DNA of 64,000 nt from positions 248,001 through 312,000 of the forward strand of contig NZ_WQLA01000007.1 in the NCBI RefSeq assembly GCF_009755275.1, in the 5' to 3' direction. Source of the stretch: Mucilaginibacter aquatilis (GTDB lineage Bacteria > Bacteroidota > Bacteroidia > Sphingobacteriales > Sphingobacteriaceae). The position numbers and the translations under genes were made by a program. The notes under the pieces were generated by a model that worked only from the letters and a program-made list of their open reading frames with translations, was not told the origin of the DNA and did not search any database. Within the stretch, counting starts at the first letter, position 1. The number at the start of each line of letters is the position of its first letter. Shown here piece by piece: positions 43,788 to 53,763 of this stretch.

Positions 43788-45869
43788 ATGCAAAACGATA
43801 AAGCCAAAACACTTGACAAGCTTGCCCAAAAAGCTGCCAACAACAATGTGGATAAAACAAATATTTCGGCTTTGCTTAAAAAGGCACCAAAAGGTGCTAT
43901 ACCTATACAAGTGAAGCCCATGCTGGCTACCCTTGTAGATGAGCCTTTTGATGATGAAAACTGGCAATTTGAAGTTAAGTGGGATGGCTTCCGCACGTTG
44001 GCGGTTTTAAACGAAGGTGAAGTTAGCCTCCTATCGCGCAATAATAAAAGCTTTACTGAAAAGTTTTACCCTATACATCATTTGCTTGAAACCTGGAAGC
44101 TGGACGCTGTGCTTGATGGTGAGATACTTGTACTCAATAAAAAAGGAGTATCAAAGTTTGGCGAACTACAAAATTGGAGAAGCGAAGCTGATGGCGCATT
44201 GGTGTACTATGTTTTCGACCTTTTGTGGTACGATGGCAAAGATATTACACAGCTTACCTTAGTTGAGCGCCAAACAATTTTAAAATCTATTTTGCCAGCT
44301 AACGACGACCGGGTACGGATTGGTCAGGTATTCACTACCAATGGAAAATCCTTTTTTAAAGATGCTGAAAAGCTAGGCTTGGAAGGCATTATTGCTAAAA
44401 AAAGAAACAGCACTTATACTCCCGATCTCCGTTCGAAAGACTGGCTTAAAATAAAAGTACACCAGCGCCAGGAGGTTATTATCTCAGGTTACACCGTTAA
44501 TGAGGGTACCAGCAAACTTTTCAGCTCCCTATTATTAGGTGTGTATGAAAATGGTGAACTGCAATTTACCGGCAAGGTTGGAACAGGATTTAATAAGAAG
44601 ATGCAGCAGGAGCTAATGGATGCATTTCAACCTTACATTGTTGAGAAAAGTGCTTTTAAAACCATTCCTGATATTAACAAACCATCCCGCTTTCGTCCCG
44701 ACCCGCCTAAAGCTGTTGCCACCTGGTTAAGCCCCAAACTGGTTGGCGAAATTGAATTTAGCGAAATTACATCTGATGGCGTATTCAGGCAGCCATCATT
44801 TAAGGGTTTGCGGCCCGACAAAAAAGCCAAAGATGTAGTACGGGAAATTACAGAGCACACTGATGCTGTTACCAAAACTCAATCTGCAAGCGAAGCATTT
44901 GCTAAAGCGCTTAAAGCCCCGGAGGTTAGAGACCGTAACACATTGCTTAACCCTAACGAAGCAAGCCAGGTACGCCCTGTTTGCGGGCATAATATCAAAT
45001 TCAACAACTTAAAAAAGCTATACTGGCCGGAAGATAATATAAGCAAGCGCGACATGCTCAATTATTATTATCAGATTGCCGAATACATTTTACCTTATCT
45101 TAAAGATCGACCGCTGTCGCTCAACCGCTTTCCAGGTGGTATTAACGGACCAAACTTTTACCAAAAAAATGTGAAGGACAAAGCGCCGGAGTGGGCCATA
45201 ACTTACCCTTACACCACCAGTGATGGTAAGCACAAGGAGTTTTTGGTTGGCAACAATGAGGATACCTTACTTTGGGCAGCAACCTCGGGGTGCATTGAAA
45301 TGAATCCATGGTTTAGTCGCACTGCGGCACCCGACCATCCTGATTATTGCGTGATTGACCTGGATCCGGATAAAAATACTTTCAACCAGGTTATTGAAGC
45401 AGCCCAAAAAGTGCATGAAGTACTTGAGGCTATTGGTGTGCCATCATATCCGAAAACGTCTGGCTCAACAGGATTACACATTTACATACCACTTGCTGCC
45501 AAATACACCTACGATGAATCACAGGATTTTGCTCGAAAACTGGTACATATTGTAAACGAGCAATTACCTGAGTTTACAAGTATTGAACGTATAATTGCCA
45601 ACCGCGGCGGTAAAATGTATCTGGATTTTTTACAAAACCGCCCGGGAGCTACTATTGCCTGCCCCTACTCATTAAGACCTAAACCCGGCGCAACCGTTTC
45701 AATGCCACTACACTGGGATGAAGTTAAAGCCGGACTTACCATGAAGGACTTTACTATTCACAACACCGTTAAACGCCTTAAAGAACAAGGCGATTTATTT
45801 AAGCCTGTATTGGGCAAGGGCATAAATTTGGATAAAGTTTTAACAAAGGCTAACTCGCTGTTTAAATAA
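43788..45869 (+). CDS. ligD: ATP-dependent DNA ligase LigD (ligase-polymerase form)
   Basis: A 693-residue NHEJ-type enzyme. The ligase domain comes first: catalytic Lys64 in FEVKWDGFR, then LDGEILVL, GLEGIIAKKRNSTY and DWLKIK (nucleotidyltransferase motifs), and an OB-fold to about residue 340. A primase-polymerase domain starts near residue 395 (FNNLKKLYWPED), with the metal Asp pair in VIDLDPDKN (about 523-527) and SGSTGLHIYIPL. The 3'-phosphoesterase domain of many LigD proteins is absent. ATG 43788 is used; the open frame extends 111 nt upstream without homology. No ku gene is in the window. Confidence 0.94.
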   Translation: MQNDKAKTLDKLAQKAANNNVDKTNISALLKKAPKGAIPIQVKPMLATLVDEPFDDENWQFEVKWDGFRTLAVLNEGEVSLLSRNNKSFTEKFYPIHHLLETWKLDAVLDGEILVLNKKGVSKFGELQNWRSEADGALVYYVFDLLWYDGKDITQLTLVERQTILKSILPANDDRVRIGQVFTTNGKSFFKDAEKLGLEGIIAKKRNSTYTPDLRSKDWLKIKVHQRQEVIISGYTVNEGTSKLFSSLLLGVYENGELQFTGKVGTGFNKKMQQELMDAFQPYIVEKSAFKTIPDINKPSRFRPDPPKAVATWLSPKLVGEIEFSEITSDGVFRQPSFKGLRPDKKAKDVVREITEHTDAVTKTQSASEAFAKALKAPEVRDRNTLLNPNEASQVRPVCGHNIKFNNLKKLYWPEDNISKRDMLNYYYQIAEYILPYLKDRPLSLNRFPGGINGPNFYQKNVKDKAPEWAITYPYTTSDGKHKEFLVGNNEDTLLWAATSGCIEMNPWFSRTAAPDHPDYCVIDLDPDKNTFNQVIEAAQKVHEVLEAIGVPSYPKTSGSTGLHIYIPLAAKYTYDESQDFARKLVHIVNEQLPEFTSIERIIANRGGKMYLDFLQNRPGATIACPYSLRPKPGATVSMPLHWDEVKAGLTMKDFTIHNTVKRLKEQGDLFKPVLGKGINLDKVLTKANSLFK

Positions 45870-45956
45870 TTCAAGCTTAACACTCTACGAATGCGGTTGA
45901 TCCTAAAAAGATATTCGTTTAGGCCCTGATAGCATTTAGTTGAATTGAAATTTGCG

Positions 45957-48353
45957 TTAATCCTGTCTCAGGCTTTTAACCGGATTTACAGCCGCTGCCT
46001 TTAAAGTTTGGATGCTAATTACCAATGCGGTTAACATTGTAAGTGCTGCTATTGTAAAGACGAACGGTGTTATAGTGATGACTATTTTGTAAGCATAGTC
46101 ATTTAACCATTTATTTATTAAAATATAAGCCACCGGACATGCAATAACGCAAGCAATTAAAACCGTAGAGAAGAAATCCTTTAGAAACAGCTGGGTAATA
46201 TTGAATATTGATGCCCCAAGCACTTTTCGGACGCCCACTTCTTTTGTCCTTTTGTACAAACTGTCTGAAACTAGCGCTAATACACCCAGCAAAACAATAA
46301 TCACGGTAAATGCTGTAGCTACATAAGATGCTTTTTTTAGCTGAAGTTCCTTTGAATACATTCTTTCTAAAGCAGCATCAACAAAGTTGCTTTCAAATGG
46401 AGCATCAGGCATCAATTGTGCCCACTTATTTTTAATCGCATTCAGGCTACTTTCAATCGGACCGCGTTTAAGTTTTATGGAAAAGTATCTGTAATAATTC
46501 ACATCCTTAACATTCACAAACACCGACGGGCTGATTTTATCATGCATGGTTCCAAACTGAAAATCCTTTACTACTCCGCAAATATTCATCAGCGGCATAT
46601 CCTGCGCTTTAAAGTTTTGCTCAATAGCCTGGTAAGCATTTTTAAACCCTAACTTTTTTGCATGCGCTTCATTAATGACTACCGGTAGCACATTGTTTTT
46701 TACATATTGAGTTTTGAAAAATTCTCCGGCTATCAACGGAATATTGTAAGTGGCCGCAAAGTTTTTATCGGCGGGCAACATAACTGATGAAAATGCCTGT
46801 GTAGAATCGGCAGCGGCTTTGTAAGCCTGCATGTAACTACCAAAATTACCGTCAGGTATGGAGTAAGATAGTGTTACGTTGCTAACTTGTGGAAGGGCCG
46901 CTATCTCGTTACGTACAGTTTCCATCTTATCTACACCCTCATTTGTCCAATCTCTTGGCACTTGTGTATATATCACTTGCTCCTTATCGTAACCTAAACC
47001 TTCGCCAAAAAACAGGTTGACTTGCTTTGATATTAACACCGCGGCAATTAGTACAGTTGCCGCCACGCTAAATTGAAATACTACCAGAATTTTCCGGAAT
47101 AAAATCTTGTCGCCGGCCTGTTTTACCTTGCCTTTTAGTGAATCGATAGAGTTGAGGGACGAAAGATATATAGCCGGATAAGCTCCCGCAATAAGCCCGA
47201 TTATAACAGCAAATAAAATTGATATCCCATAAAAAGACAAAGGAATAGCCGAAAACCTGGCAAGTTCAGTATTCAAAAGATTTCCAAAATATGGCCTTGC
47301 CAACAAGTAAATAATCAGCGCAATAAAATTTGCCATCAAAACGGTTAATACCGATTCGACCAGAAATTGCCCTACCAACTGTCTGCGCATACTGCCCAAT
47401 ACTTTTCGCAATCCCATTTCTCTTAATCTGCGGACAGAATTGCTAACGCTTATATTCACAAAGTTCACCACTGCCATAGTCAAAATAAACAGCGCAGTAA
47501 ATGATAATGTGTACAGCATTTTAGTAACCGTACTACTTAAATAATACTTGGTTAATGGTAAAGCGTAAGCCGTTAAATTGCTGCTTATGGTGCCGGCTGC
47601 ATTTTTTTGAATAAGTTGATTCATGGCTGTATTTAGGCTTGATATACTTGCGCCAGGCTGTAACTCAACAAAGCCCATTATATAGAAGTTCGCCCAGCCT
47701 TCCATTGTCCTGTCAAAGAACTTAGCGGCACTAACAGGTAAAAATATTCCTAAGGTCTCGCCATTGTTAAGTTGAGTAACCGAGTTAAAAGGCATTTTTT
47801 TCAACACACCTTTAACAATAAAATCCTGCTTCTTGCCGGCAAAATTTTCTAAGGTGAGTGTTTTTCCAACGGCATCAACTTTACCAAAATACTTAACCGC
47901 TTTTTCTTCACTAATAACCATACCATCCGGAACGGCTAAATTTTGTTTTGAACCGCCATATGCAAACTCAAATCCATACATGCCAAATGCTGTACTATCG
48001 CCAATGGCAATAACCTCGCGCGAGTGCAAATCATCTTTAGAGGTGATTGCGGTTACGCCATCCCAACGGTAATAGTTGGCAACTAAATTCGGATATTGAT
48101 TTTTAAGCGCAACGGGTAGTTGAGCAATAGTTGTAGTTTCTATGCTCATATTGCCATCTTTCCATTTGCTTTGAATAATGAACTGATTTGCTGAGTTCTT
48201 AAGCTTATGGTTAACGTTGGTTTCCTGCCATACATAAATGCCAATAATGTAAATGAAAGCAATAGCAATTGATAGCCCAAAGATGTTTATCAAGGCCACA
48301 AATGGATTTTTACAGATATTTCGCCAAGCAATTTTAACGTAATTTTGAAACAT
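45957..48353 (-). CDS. ABC transporter permease, MacB/FtsX-type
   Basis: A 798-residue permease of the large Bacteroidota MacB-PCD/FtsX family. The N-terminal transmembrane helix (about residues 20-44) is followed by a periplasmic domain. An FtsX block with three helices lies at about 280-410, then a second such half with its own helix, periplasmic domain and final three helices (about 680-795). RREMGLRKVLGS and TKEVGVRKVLGAS are the repeated cytosolic loops of the two halves. No ATPase gene adjoins, so its partner is encoded elsewhere. Such systems handle antimicrobial peptide stress or lipoprotein export; the actual role is unknown. Confidence 0.9.
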   Translation of the reverse strand: MFQNYVKIAWRNICKNPFVALINIFGLSIAIAFIYIIGIYVWQETNVNHKLKNSANQFIIQSKWKDGNMSIETTTIAQLPVALKNQYPNLVANYYRWDGVTAITSKDDLHSREVIAIGDSTAFGMYGFEFAYGGSKQNLAVPDGMVISEEKAVKYFGKVDAVGKTLTLENFAGKKQDFIVKGVLKKMPFNSVTQLNNGETLGIFLPVSAAKFFDRTMEGWANFYIMGFVELQPGASISSLNTAMNQLIQKNAAGTISSNLTAYALPLTKYYLSSTVTKMLYTLSFTALFILTMAVVNFVNISVSNSVRRLREMGLRKVLGSMRRQLVGQFLVESVLTVLMANFIALIIYLLARPYFGNLLNTELARFSAIPLSFYGISILFAVIIGLIAGAYPAIYLSSLNSIDSLKGKVKQAGDKILFRKILVVFQFSVAATVLIAAVLISKQVNLFFGEGLGYDKEQVIYTQVPRDWTNEGVDKMETVRNEIAALPQVSNVTLSYSIPDGNFGSYMQAYKAAADSTQAFSSVMLPADKNFAATYNIPLIAGEFFKTQYVKNNVLPVVINEAHAKKLGFKNAYQAIEQNFKAQDMPLMNICGVVKDFQFGTMHDKISPSVFVNVKDVNYYRYFSIKLKRGPIESSLNAIKNKWAQLMPDAPFESNFVDAALERMYSKELQLKKASYVATAFTVIIVLLGVLALVSDSLYKRTKEVGVRKVLGASIFNITQLFLKDFFSTVLIACVIACPVAYILINKWLNDYAYKIVITITPFVFTIAALTMLTALVISIQTLKAAAVNPVKSLRQD

Positions 48354-48437
48354 GAGAGTTAAGTTTAGAACTAAGGTATATCACACAATATATTAATGCT
48401 CAATACTTAACAGAATTTAACACTTTGCTACATACGA

Positions 48438-48644
48438 ATGAATAAACAGCAACGCAAATTAAAAGGCATACACAGGTTTAAAAGATTACAAAAGATACTT
48501 GGCATTACGACAGATAATCATGTTTATAAATCAACAGGTAAGCCTTGTTCATGTTATTTATGCAGCCCCTACAAGTACAAACAAAACGGCACCAAAAAAC
48601 GTGAGTTTAATAACATCCGGTTTGAAAAGGAAAATGCCGTTTAA
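48438..48644 (+). CDS. Small conserved Lys-rich protein with CxCxxC motif
   Basis: A 68-residue basic protein without signal peptide. Its middle reads GKPCSCYLCSPYKY, three Cys in a CxCxxC arrangement preceded and followed by basic residues. This suggests a small metal or nucleic acid binding protein. I recall similar short proteins in many Bacteroidota, annotated hypothetical. A shifted overlapping frame (48499-48693) is taken as spurious. It stands alone in front of an esterase gene. Confidence 0.68.
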   Translation: MNKQQRKLKGIHRFKRLQKILGITTDNHVYKSTGKPCSCYLCSPYKYKQNGTKKREFNNIRFEKENAV

Positions 48645-48725
48645 CGGTTCACACCTGCGCAAGTGCCCTGTAGTTGAGAGGCAACATCTGTAAAGCGTAT
48701 TAATTAAATTTTATACCTTGCCGTT

Positions 48726-49544
48726 ATGAAACGTTTACTTATCATCTTGTTTTTTATCAGTAGCGCAGCAGTAGCTCAGGAATATGATACCCAGCGTAAT
48801 ATTTCGTACTATGCAGATGGCAATGGTGATGCTTATAAAACGTCACAATGCAGGTTAGACATATACTACCCAAAAAATAAGAAAGATTTTTCTACGGTAT
48901 TGTGGTTTCATGGTGGAGGTATAACAGGCGGCAGTAAAGAAATTCCTGCTGCGCTTACTCAAAAAGGAATTGCTGTAATAGGTGTTGGCTACCGTTTGTC
49001 GCCTAAAGTTAAAGCACCGGCATATATTGAAGACGCCGCTGCCGCAATTGCCTGGGCATTTAATAATATTGCTAAATATGGCGGTAGCAACAAGTTAATC
49101 TTTGTTTCAGGACACTCGGCTGGCGGGTACCTTGGCATGATGGCCACCTTAAACAAACAATACCTTAAAAAGTATAATATTGATGCTAACAGCATTGCCG
49201 CACTTATACCATTTAGCGGACAAGCCATAACGCATTTTACCGTACGCCAGGAAAGAGGCATAAAAGATGTTCAGCCAATTATTGACGAGTATGCCCCACT
49301 TTACCATGTTAGAGCTGATGCGCCCCCTATGTTGCTAATTACCGGCGACCGTGAATTAGAATTACTTGGCCGGTATGAAGAAAATGCGTATTTATTACGC
49401 ATGATGAAGCTGGCAGGCAATAAACAAACGCGCTTGTACGAGTTGCAAGGCTTCGACCATGGCGGAATGGCTCAGCCTGCCTTTCCACTACTTATAAAAG
49501 AAATTAGTGAAGTGAGTAAAGCAATTACATCGGGTGGAAAATAG
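48726..49544 (+). CDS. Secreted alpha/beta hydrolase (esterase-like)
   Basis: A 272-residue exported alpha/beta hydrolase. After the signal peptide (about residues 1-18, AAVAQ), it has the oxyanion loop WFHGGGITGG, the nucleophile elbow GHSAGG (about residues 135-140), a catalytic Asp near ITGDRELELL and His in GFDHGGM. The HGGG motif points to the carboxylesterase/BD-FAE or acetylesterase group. The periplasmic place suits deacetylation of sugars or peptide esters. Substrate unknown. Confidence 0.87.
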   Translation: MKRLLIILFFISSAAVAQEYDTQRNISYYADGNGDAYKTSQCRLDIYYPKNKKDFSTVLWFHGGGITGGSKEIPAALTQKGIAVIGVGYRLSPKVKAPAYIEDAAAAIAWAFNNIAKYGGSNKLIFVSGHSAGGYLGMMATLNKQYLKKYNIDANSIAALIPFSGQAITHFTVRQERGIKDVQPIIDEYAPLYHVRADAPPMLLITGDRELELLGRYEENAYLLRMMKLAGNKQTRLYELQGFDHGGMAQPAFPLLIKEISEVSKAITSGGK

Positions 49545-49685
49545 AAGTTTGGTAATGCTTTATCGATTCTTGAATTACCAATTATTCACAACAAAATAAC
49601 ATTAAAGCTTTATACAAAAGCGGTCATCCGGCTAATACAGCTTATCCCAAACTTATCAGGTTTGTATTAGATATCATCACTTATT

Positions 49686-50264
49686 TCAATAAGATCTTGC
49701 ATCTTTAACAACAACGCTACCGTCATTAAGAACAAAGAAGTATTTTCCGCCATGTAGCTGCATAGAATTTTCTTCTCGGAATTTGACTAGCTTGGTTGAA
49801 TCATTAAATGCAGGTATCATTTTATACTTTGGAAGGAAAGGTTCCAATTCCGCCCTTAACTTTGCCTTACTGTCAGCAGTGTATTTGACTTGTCTTTCGC
49901 GGGAAACCCATTTCTCGTACATCATTATTAACCTTCCGCTACTACTAATTGCATACGAAGAGGGATACATACGATCGTTTTCTGCATTATCGAGCTCGTA
50001 ATAGTCTACGTTTACATAAAATATGGCAGAAGTATTAGGCGGCAGTTTTGGATACGATGACGTAGGCCTAACTATTACAAATCCGCGCCCCTTGCTAAAT
50101 GACGAATTATCTGCAGTTTTATCTTCTATAAACTTCTCTAGCGCGTTTTTAAATGCGTCGCCTTTAAGTTCAATCTTTTTTATTTCAATTGAATCAGCGT
50201 TTGATTGCGCTAAACAAGCGTGAGATACAAAAACAGATATAAAAAGGATCAAAAACAATTTCAT
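49686..50264 (-). CDS. Secreted hypothetical protein
   Basis: A 192-residue exported protein. ATG 50264 is preferred over 50294 as it starts the signal peptide MKLFLILFISVFVSHACLAQ directly. The body has a GRGFVIVRPTSSYPKLPPN strand region and a YYELDNAENDRMYPSSYAIS stretch, with no recognised motif. It lies downstream of the esterase on the opposite strand. Function unknown. Confidence 0.62.
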   Translation of the reverse strand: MKLFLILFISVFVSHACLAQSNADSIEIKKIELKGDAFKNALEKFIEDKTADNSSFSKGRGFVIVRPTSSYPKLPPNTSAIFYVNVDYYELDNAENDRMYPSSYAISSSGRLIMMYEKWVSRERQVKYTADSKAKLRAELEPFLPKYKMIPAFNDSTKLVKFREENSMQLHGGKYFFVLNDGSVVVKDARSY

Positions 50265-50424
50265 TTTTATAAGTTTTTTAACAGTACTTATCAACCACGC
50301 TTTAACAGCTTTAAAATTTCATTTTATAGCTATAATCAACGTATACTCAAATTTATAATGATAACCCTTATTTGGTTAATAAACATGCTCAAAATAACCT
50401 GCACAAATTCCGCACAAAAAATAA

Positions 50425-50457
50425 AAAAGGCCACTTAATTAATTTAAGTGGCCTTTT
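50425..50457 (-). terminator. Terminator after tRNA-Arg
   Basis: A perfect 14-bp stem (AAAAGGCCACTTAA/TTAAGTGGCCTTTT) just past the 3' end of the tRNA, ending in T-rich sequence on the minus strand. Confidence 0.85.
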
Positions 50458-50460
50458 ATG

Positions 50461-50532
50461 TGCTCCCGAAGGGATTCGAACCCCTATCGATGGTACCGGA
50501 AACCATAATTCTATCCATTGAACTACGGGAGC
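50461..50532 (-). tRNA. tRNA-Arg (anticodon CCG)
   Basis: Read on the minus strand: acceptor stem GCTCCCG/CGGGAGC, D arm, anticodon stem ATGGT/ACCAT with loop TTCCGGT (anticodon CCG, reading CGG), variable loop, T arm with GGTTCGAATCC. 72 nt; CCA not encoded. Confidence 0.96.
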
Positions 50533-50544
50533 TTTTTGTGGCAG

Positions 50545-50552
50545 CAAATATA
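50545..50552 (-). promoter_or_regulatory. -7 promoter element of tRNA-Arg
   Basis: On the minus strand TATATTTG, a perfect TAnnTTTG, 12 bp upstream of the tRNA 5' end. A TTTG sits 17 bp further upstream, slightly closer than the usual spacing. Confidence 0.55.
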
Positions 50553-50603
50553 GTTTTTTCAACCTTATTCAAAGGTAACTAACGCGTTTTAGTGATTAAA
50601 ATA

Positions 50604-50638
50604 AAAAAGGCCTTCCTGCTAAGCAAGAAGGCCTTTTT
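50604..50638 (-). terminator. Terminator of the M16 peptidase gene
   Basis: Stem AAAAAGGCCTTC/GAAGGCCTTTTT with an inner TGCT/AGCA step, 14 bp past the peptidase stop, A/T tracts on both sides. Confidence 0.85.
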
Positions 50639-50651
50639 GAATGAGTATTAA

Positions 50652-53585
50652 CTAGTAACCAAACACCTGGTTAAGGTTAAGCTTGGTAAGCTCACCATAC
50701 TTTTTCAAATCATCGTCAGTAAGGCGTTTTTCTGAAGCCACAACACAGTAAGTGTATGGTTTGTCTTTCACTTCATTGTTGTGGAACGCTTTAACATCAG
50801 CATAATTTAATTTGTTTAAACTATCATACGTTGTTTTACGCTGGTCAAAATCAAGCCCGCGGCGTTTTGCAGCCAGGTAGTTGAAAATGATACCGTCCTG
50901 AGTCACACGATCAGTCTCCAAAGATTTACGGATATTATCACGGGCTACGCTTAAAGCTTTTTCTGATTCAGGTAAATCATTTAGTAACTCATTCATACCC
51001 TTAATGGCTTCGTTGAATTTATCGGCCTGCGTACCTACGTAGGCAACAAATACACTATTGTCATCCTTTTTAGCAGGCTCAGCGTATGTTGCATAAGTTG
51101 AGTAAGCTAGAGCTTTTGATTCACGAATGGTTTGGAAAACAATACTGCTCATACCACCACCAAAATAGTTGTTGTATAATTCAACAGTTGGCGTTTTAGC
51201 AGCATCGTAAGACGTTTCGTTACGTATCCAGTTAATTTCAGCCTGCACCATATCAAAATTGGCAAACAACACTTTGTTTTTATCTGATGCCACACGGTTA
51301 AATTGCTTTGCAGTCGGGTACTCAGTAAATTGTGCCGGCGTTTTATGTAACGGCGTTAGCGAAGCTGCTAAGGCAGTTGCTGTTTGCGGGCCATAATATA
51401 CCACAGTATGCTTGTATGTTGCAAGGCTGTGAAGTAAAGCAACTAAATCTTCAGCTTTGATAGCGTCAAGTTCTTCGTTACTCAATACATTATTAAATGG
51501 ATTTTGAGCACCGTACTGAGCATAGCTTAATAAACCTTGCATAATTGCGGTTTTGTTGAGCTTGGCATTTTCACGCGCTTTTTTCAAGCGGACTTTAAGT
51601 CCTTCAAGCGCTTTAGCATCTGGTTTACAGTTGGCAATAAGGTCTTCATACAAGGTAACTGCTTTGCCAAAGTTTTCCTGCAATCCGTTAATGCTTACAG
51701 TGGTAATTTCGGTATTAGCAGTTAAATTGAATGATGCTGCAAGTTTGTAAAAAGCTTTACTGAAATCTTCAGCGCTCATTTTGTCGGTACCTAAAAATTG
51801 CAGGTACTGCGCAGCAACCGGCAGCAGCTTATTGTTCCAGCTACCCATATCGTAGCGGTAAAATAAACGGAACAAGCTATTGTCTTTATTTTGAACAGAT
51901 AGAACATCTAACTGACCGGCTTTAGCGCGTTGAATATCGCGATTGTAATCAAGCCATACAGGTTGCACTGCGTTTGCAGGCATCCCATTTACCAATTTAA
52001 GGAACGGTGATTGCGCCTCACGGTTTACACTTACCGGGGTAATGGTTGGTTTATCAACCTTAACAAGGTCTTTGTCTTCTCCCTGGTGCTTGTAAACTAT
52101 TACGTAATTGTTATCATTCAGATACTTGTTGGCAAACGCTACAATTTGAGCCTTGGTAATTTTTGAAAGCTCGCTTACTGTAGAAACGTTTGTTTTCCAG
52201 TCAACACCAGATGTAAATGCATCCATCAGGTTATTAGCACGAGAGCCATACTCTTCATTTTGCTGAATAACCGTTTTTTTGTAATTGTTTACAATTGACG
52301 GAATCAGATCATCAGCAAATTCGCCTTTTTTCAATTTTGTTATCTCGTCAAGCATCAAGCCGCGCACATCATCAAGGGTTTGACCTTTAACGGGGTTACC
52401 TTGCAATACTAAAGCGCTATAGTCTTTAAGTACGTACGAAAAAGCTCCGGCACTAAGCAGCTTTTGCTTTTTAACCAGGTCAAGGTCAAATAAACCTGCT
52501 TTACCATTGGTTAAAATATCGCTTACCAGGCTAAGCATTTGCGCATCGCGGGTGCTGGCGCCCGGAAAACGGAAAGCTACAGTAAGATTTTCAGGCGTTG
52601 GGCCATATACATCGCGCTTAACCGGGCTGGTAATTGGCTGTTCGGCACCAAAAGTATAAGCAGGTACAGGTTTGCGCACCATGTAGCTAAAGTACTGGTC
52701 AACTTTTTTGATCATTACATCAGGGTTAAAATCACCCGACATGATAATGCCCATGTTGTTAGGCACGTAGTAGCTGTTATAATAGTCCCTTATTTTTTTT
52801 AATGAAGGGTTTTTCAGATGCTCAATAGTACCGATAGTAGTTTGTTTACCGTAGTTGTTGTTGGGGAACAGGGCAGCAAACATGGTTTCAAAAACCTTAC
52901 GGCTGTCATTATCAAGTCCGCGGTTTTTTTCTTCGTACACAGCTTCCAGTTCCGTATGGAATATGCGTAATACCGGTTTACGGAAACGCTCGGCCTGTAA
53001 GGTTAAAAACTTATCTACTGAAGAACTTGGAATATCTTCAGTGTAAACAGTTTGCTCAAAAGATGTAAAGGCGTTACTGCCTTGCGCACCCATTGCAGCC
53101 ATTGCCTTATCATACTCGTTGGCAATAGCATACTTAGCTGCCTCTCCTGAGGTTTGGTCAATTTGCTTGTAAATTTCGTTGCGCTTAGCCTCATCTTTGG
53201 TTGAGTTGTACTGCTCGTACAAACCGTCAATTTTATCTAATAGAGGCTTTTCTTTAGCCCAATCAAGTGTACCAAACTTATCAGTACCTTTAAACATCAT
53301 GTGCTCCAGGTAGTGAGCCAAACCAGTGTTGGTAGCAGGGTCAGTTTTGCTACCGGCTTTAACGGCTATAAACGTTTGTATACGAGGCTGTTTTGGCGTA
53401 GCGCTCAAAATAACGGTTAAACCGTTTTTAAGTGTATAAAAGCGTGAGTGGGTTGGGTCGCCGGTTACGTACTTGTACGGATAACCGTTGGCTGTTGCAG
53501 TTTTCCATTCAAACTGCGACTGGGCCATAACAGCCACACCGGCAAAACTTAGCCAGCAGCTGATAATCAAATGTTTAAATTTCAT
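50652..53585 (-). CDS. M16-family zinc metallopeptidase (insulinase-like), tandem form
   Basis: A 977-residue exported peptidase with two M16 halves. The signal peptide (about residues 1-21) ends near VMAQ. The active first half has the inverted zinc motif H91-Y-L-E94-H95, with the third ligand Glu about 76 residues later (in the AVYEEKNRG region). The second half (from about residue 500) lacks the motif and forms the other shell of the clamshell, with its own PTVELYNNYFGGGMSS and R/Y substrate region. It probably degrades peptides in the periplasm. Monocistronic, with its own terminator. Confidence 0.95.
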   Translation of the reverse strand: MKFKHLIISCWLSFAGVAVMAQSQFEWKTATANGYPYKYVTGDPTHSRFYTLKNGLTVILSATPKQPRIQTFIAVKAGSKTDPATNTGLAHYLEHMMFKGTDKFGTLDWAKEKPLLDKIDGLYEQYNSTKDEAKRNEIYKQIDQTSGEAAKYAIANEYDKAMAAMGAQGSNAFTSFEQTVYTEDIPSSSVDKFLTLQAERFRKPVLRIFHTELEAVYEEKNRGLDNDSRKVFETMFAALFPNNNYGKQTTIGTIEHLKNPSLKKIRDYYNSYYVPNNMGIIMSGDFNPDVMIKKVDQYFSYMVRKPVPAYTFGAEQPITSPVKRDVYGPTPENLTVAFRFPGASTRDAQMLSLVSDILTNGKAGLFDLDLVKKQKLLSAGAFSYVLKDYSALVLQGNPVKGQTLDDVRGLMLDEITKLKKGEFADDLIPSIVNNYKKTVIQQNEEYGSRANNLMDAFTSGVDWKTNVSTVSELSKITKAQIVAFANKYLNDNNYVIVYKHQGEDKDLVKVDKPTITPVSVNREAQSPFLKLVNGMPANAVQPVWLDYNRDIQRAKAGQLDVLSVQNKDNSLFRLFYRYDMGSWNNKLLPVAAQYLQFLGTDKMSAEDFSKAFYKLAASFNLTANTEITTVSINGLQENFGKAVTLYEDLIANCKPDAKALEGLKVRLKKARENAKLNKTAIMQGLLSYAQYGAQNPFNNVLSNEELDAIKAEDLVALLHSLATYKHTVVYYGPQTATALAASLTPLHKTPAQFTEYPTAKQFNRVASDKNKVLFANFDMVQAEINWIRNETSYDAAKTPTVELYNNYFGGGMSSIVFQTIRESKALAYSTYATYAEPAKKDDNSVFVAYVGTQADKFNEAIKGMNELLNDLPESEKALSVARDNIRKSLETDRVTQDGIIFNYLAAKRRGLDFDQRKTTYDSLNKLNYADVKAFHNNEVKDKPYTYCVVASEKRLTDDDLKKYGELTKLNLNQVFGY

Positions 53586-53688
53586 TGAGAGTTGATTAAA
53601 GGCCTAATATAGCTTTAAAACCAGTTTTTACAAAGGCCAACATTCATAAAAAAATGCTTGTTTACATTTTAAATAAGGCCAAAAAGAA

Positions 53689-53715
53689 AAAGGCCATCCT
53701 TAACGGATGGCCTTT
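53689..53715 (-). terminator. Terminator of ychF
   Basis: A perfect 11-bp stem (AAAGGCCATCC/GGATGGCCTTT) with 5-nt loop, 49 bp past the ychF stop, followed by a T-containing run on the minus strand. Confidence 0.8.
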
Positions 53716-53763
53716 CGTATTTGCTATATAATCAGCTTGTATTTTATTTCTTGGTATTACGCT

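Noticed and set aside
48499..48693. Overlapping 64-codon frame beside the small CxCxxC protein
   Set aside because: It overlaps the better-supported frame and shows no conserved-looking motif.
49545..49685. Possible hairpin downstream of the esterase gene
   Set aside because: Only short imperfect pairing (CAAAC/GTTTG) is seen with no T tract, so a terminator is not supported.
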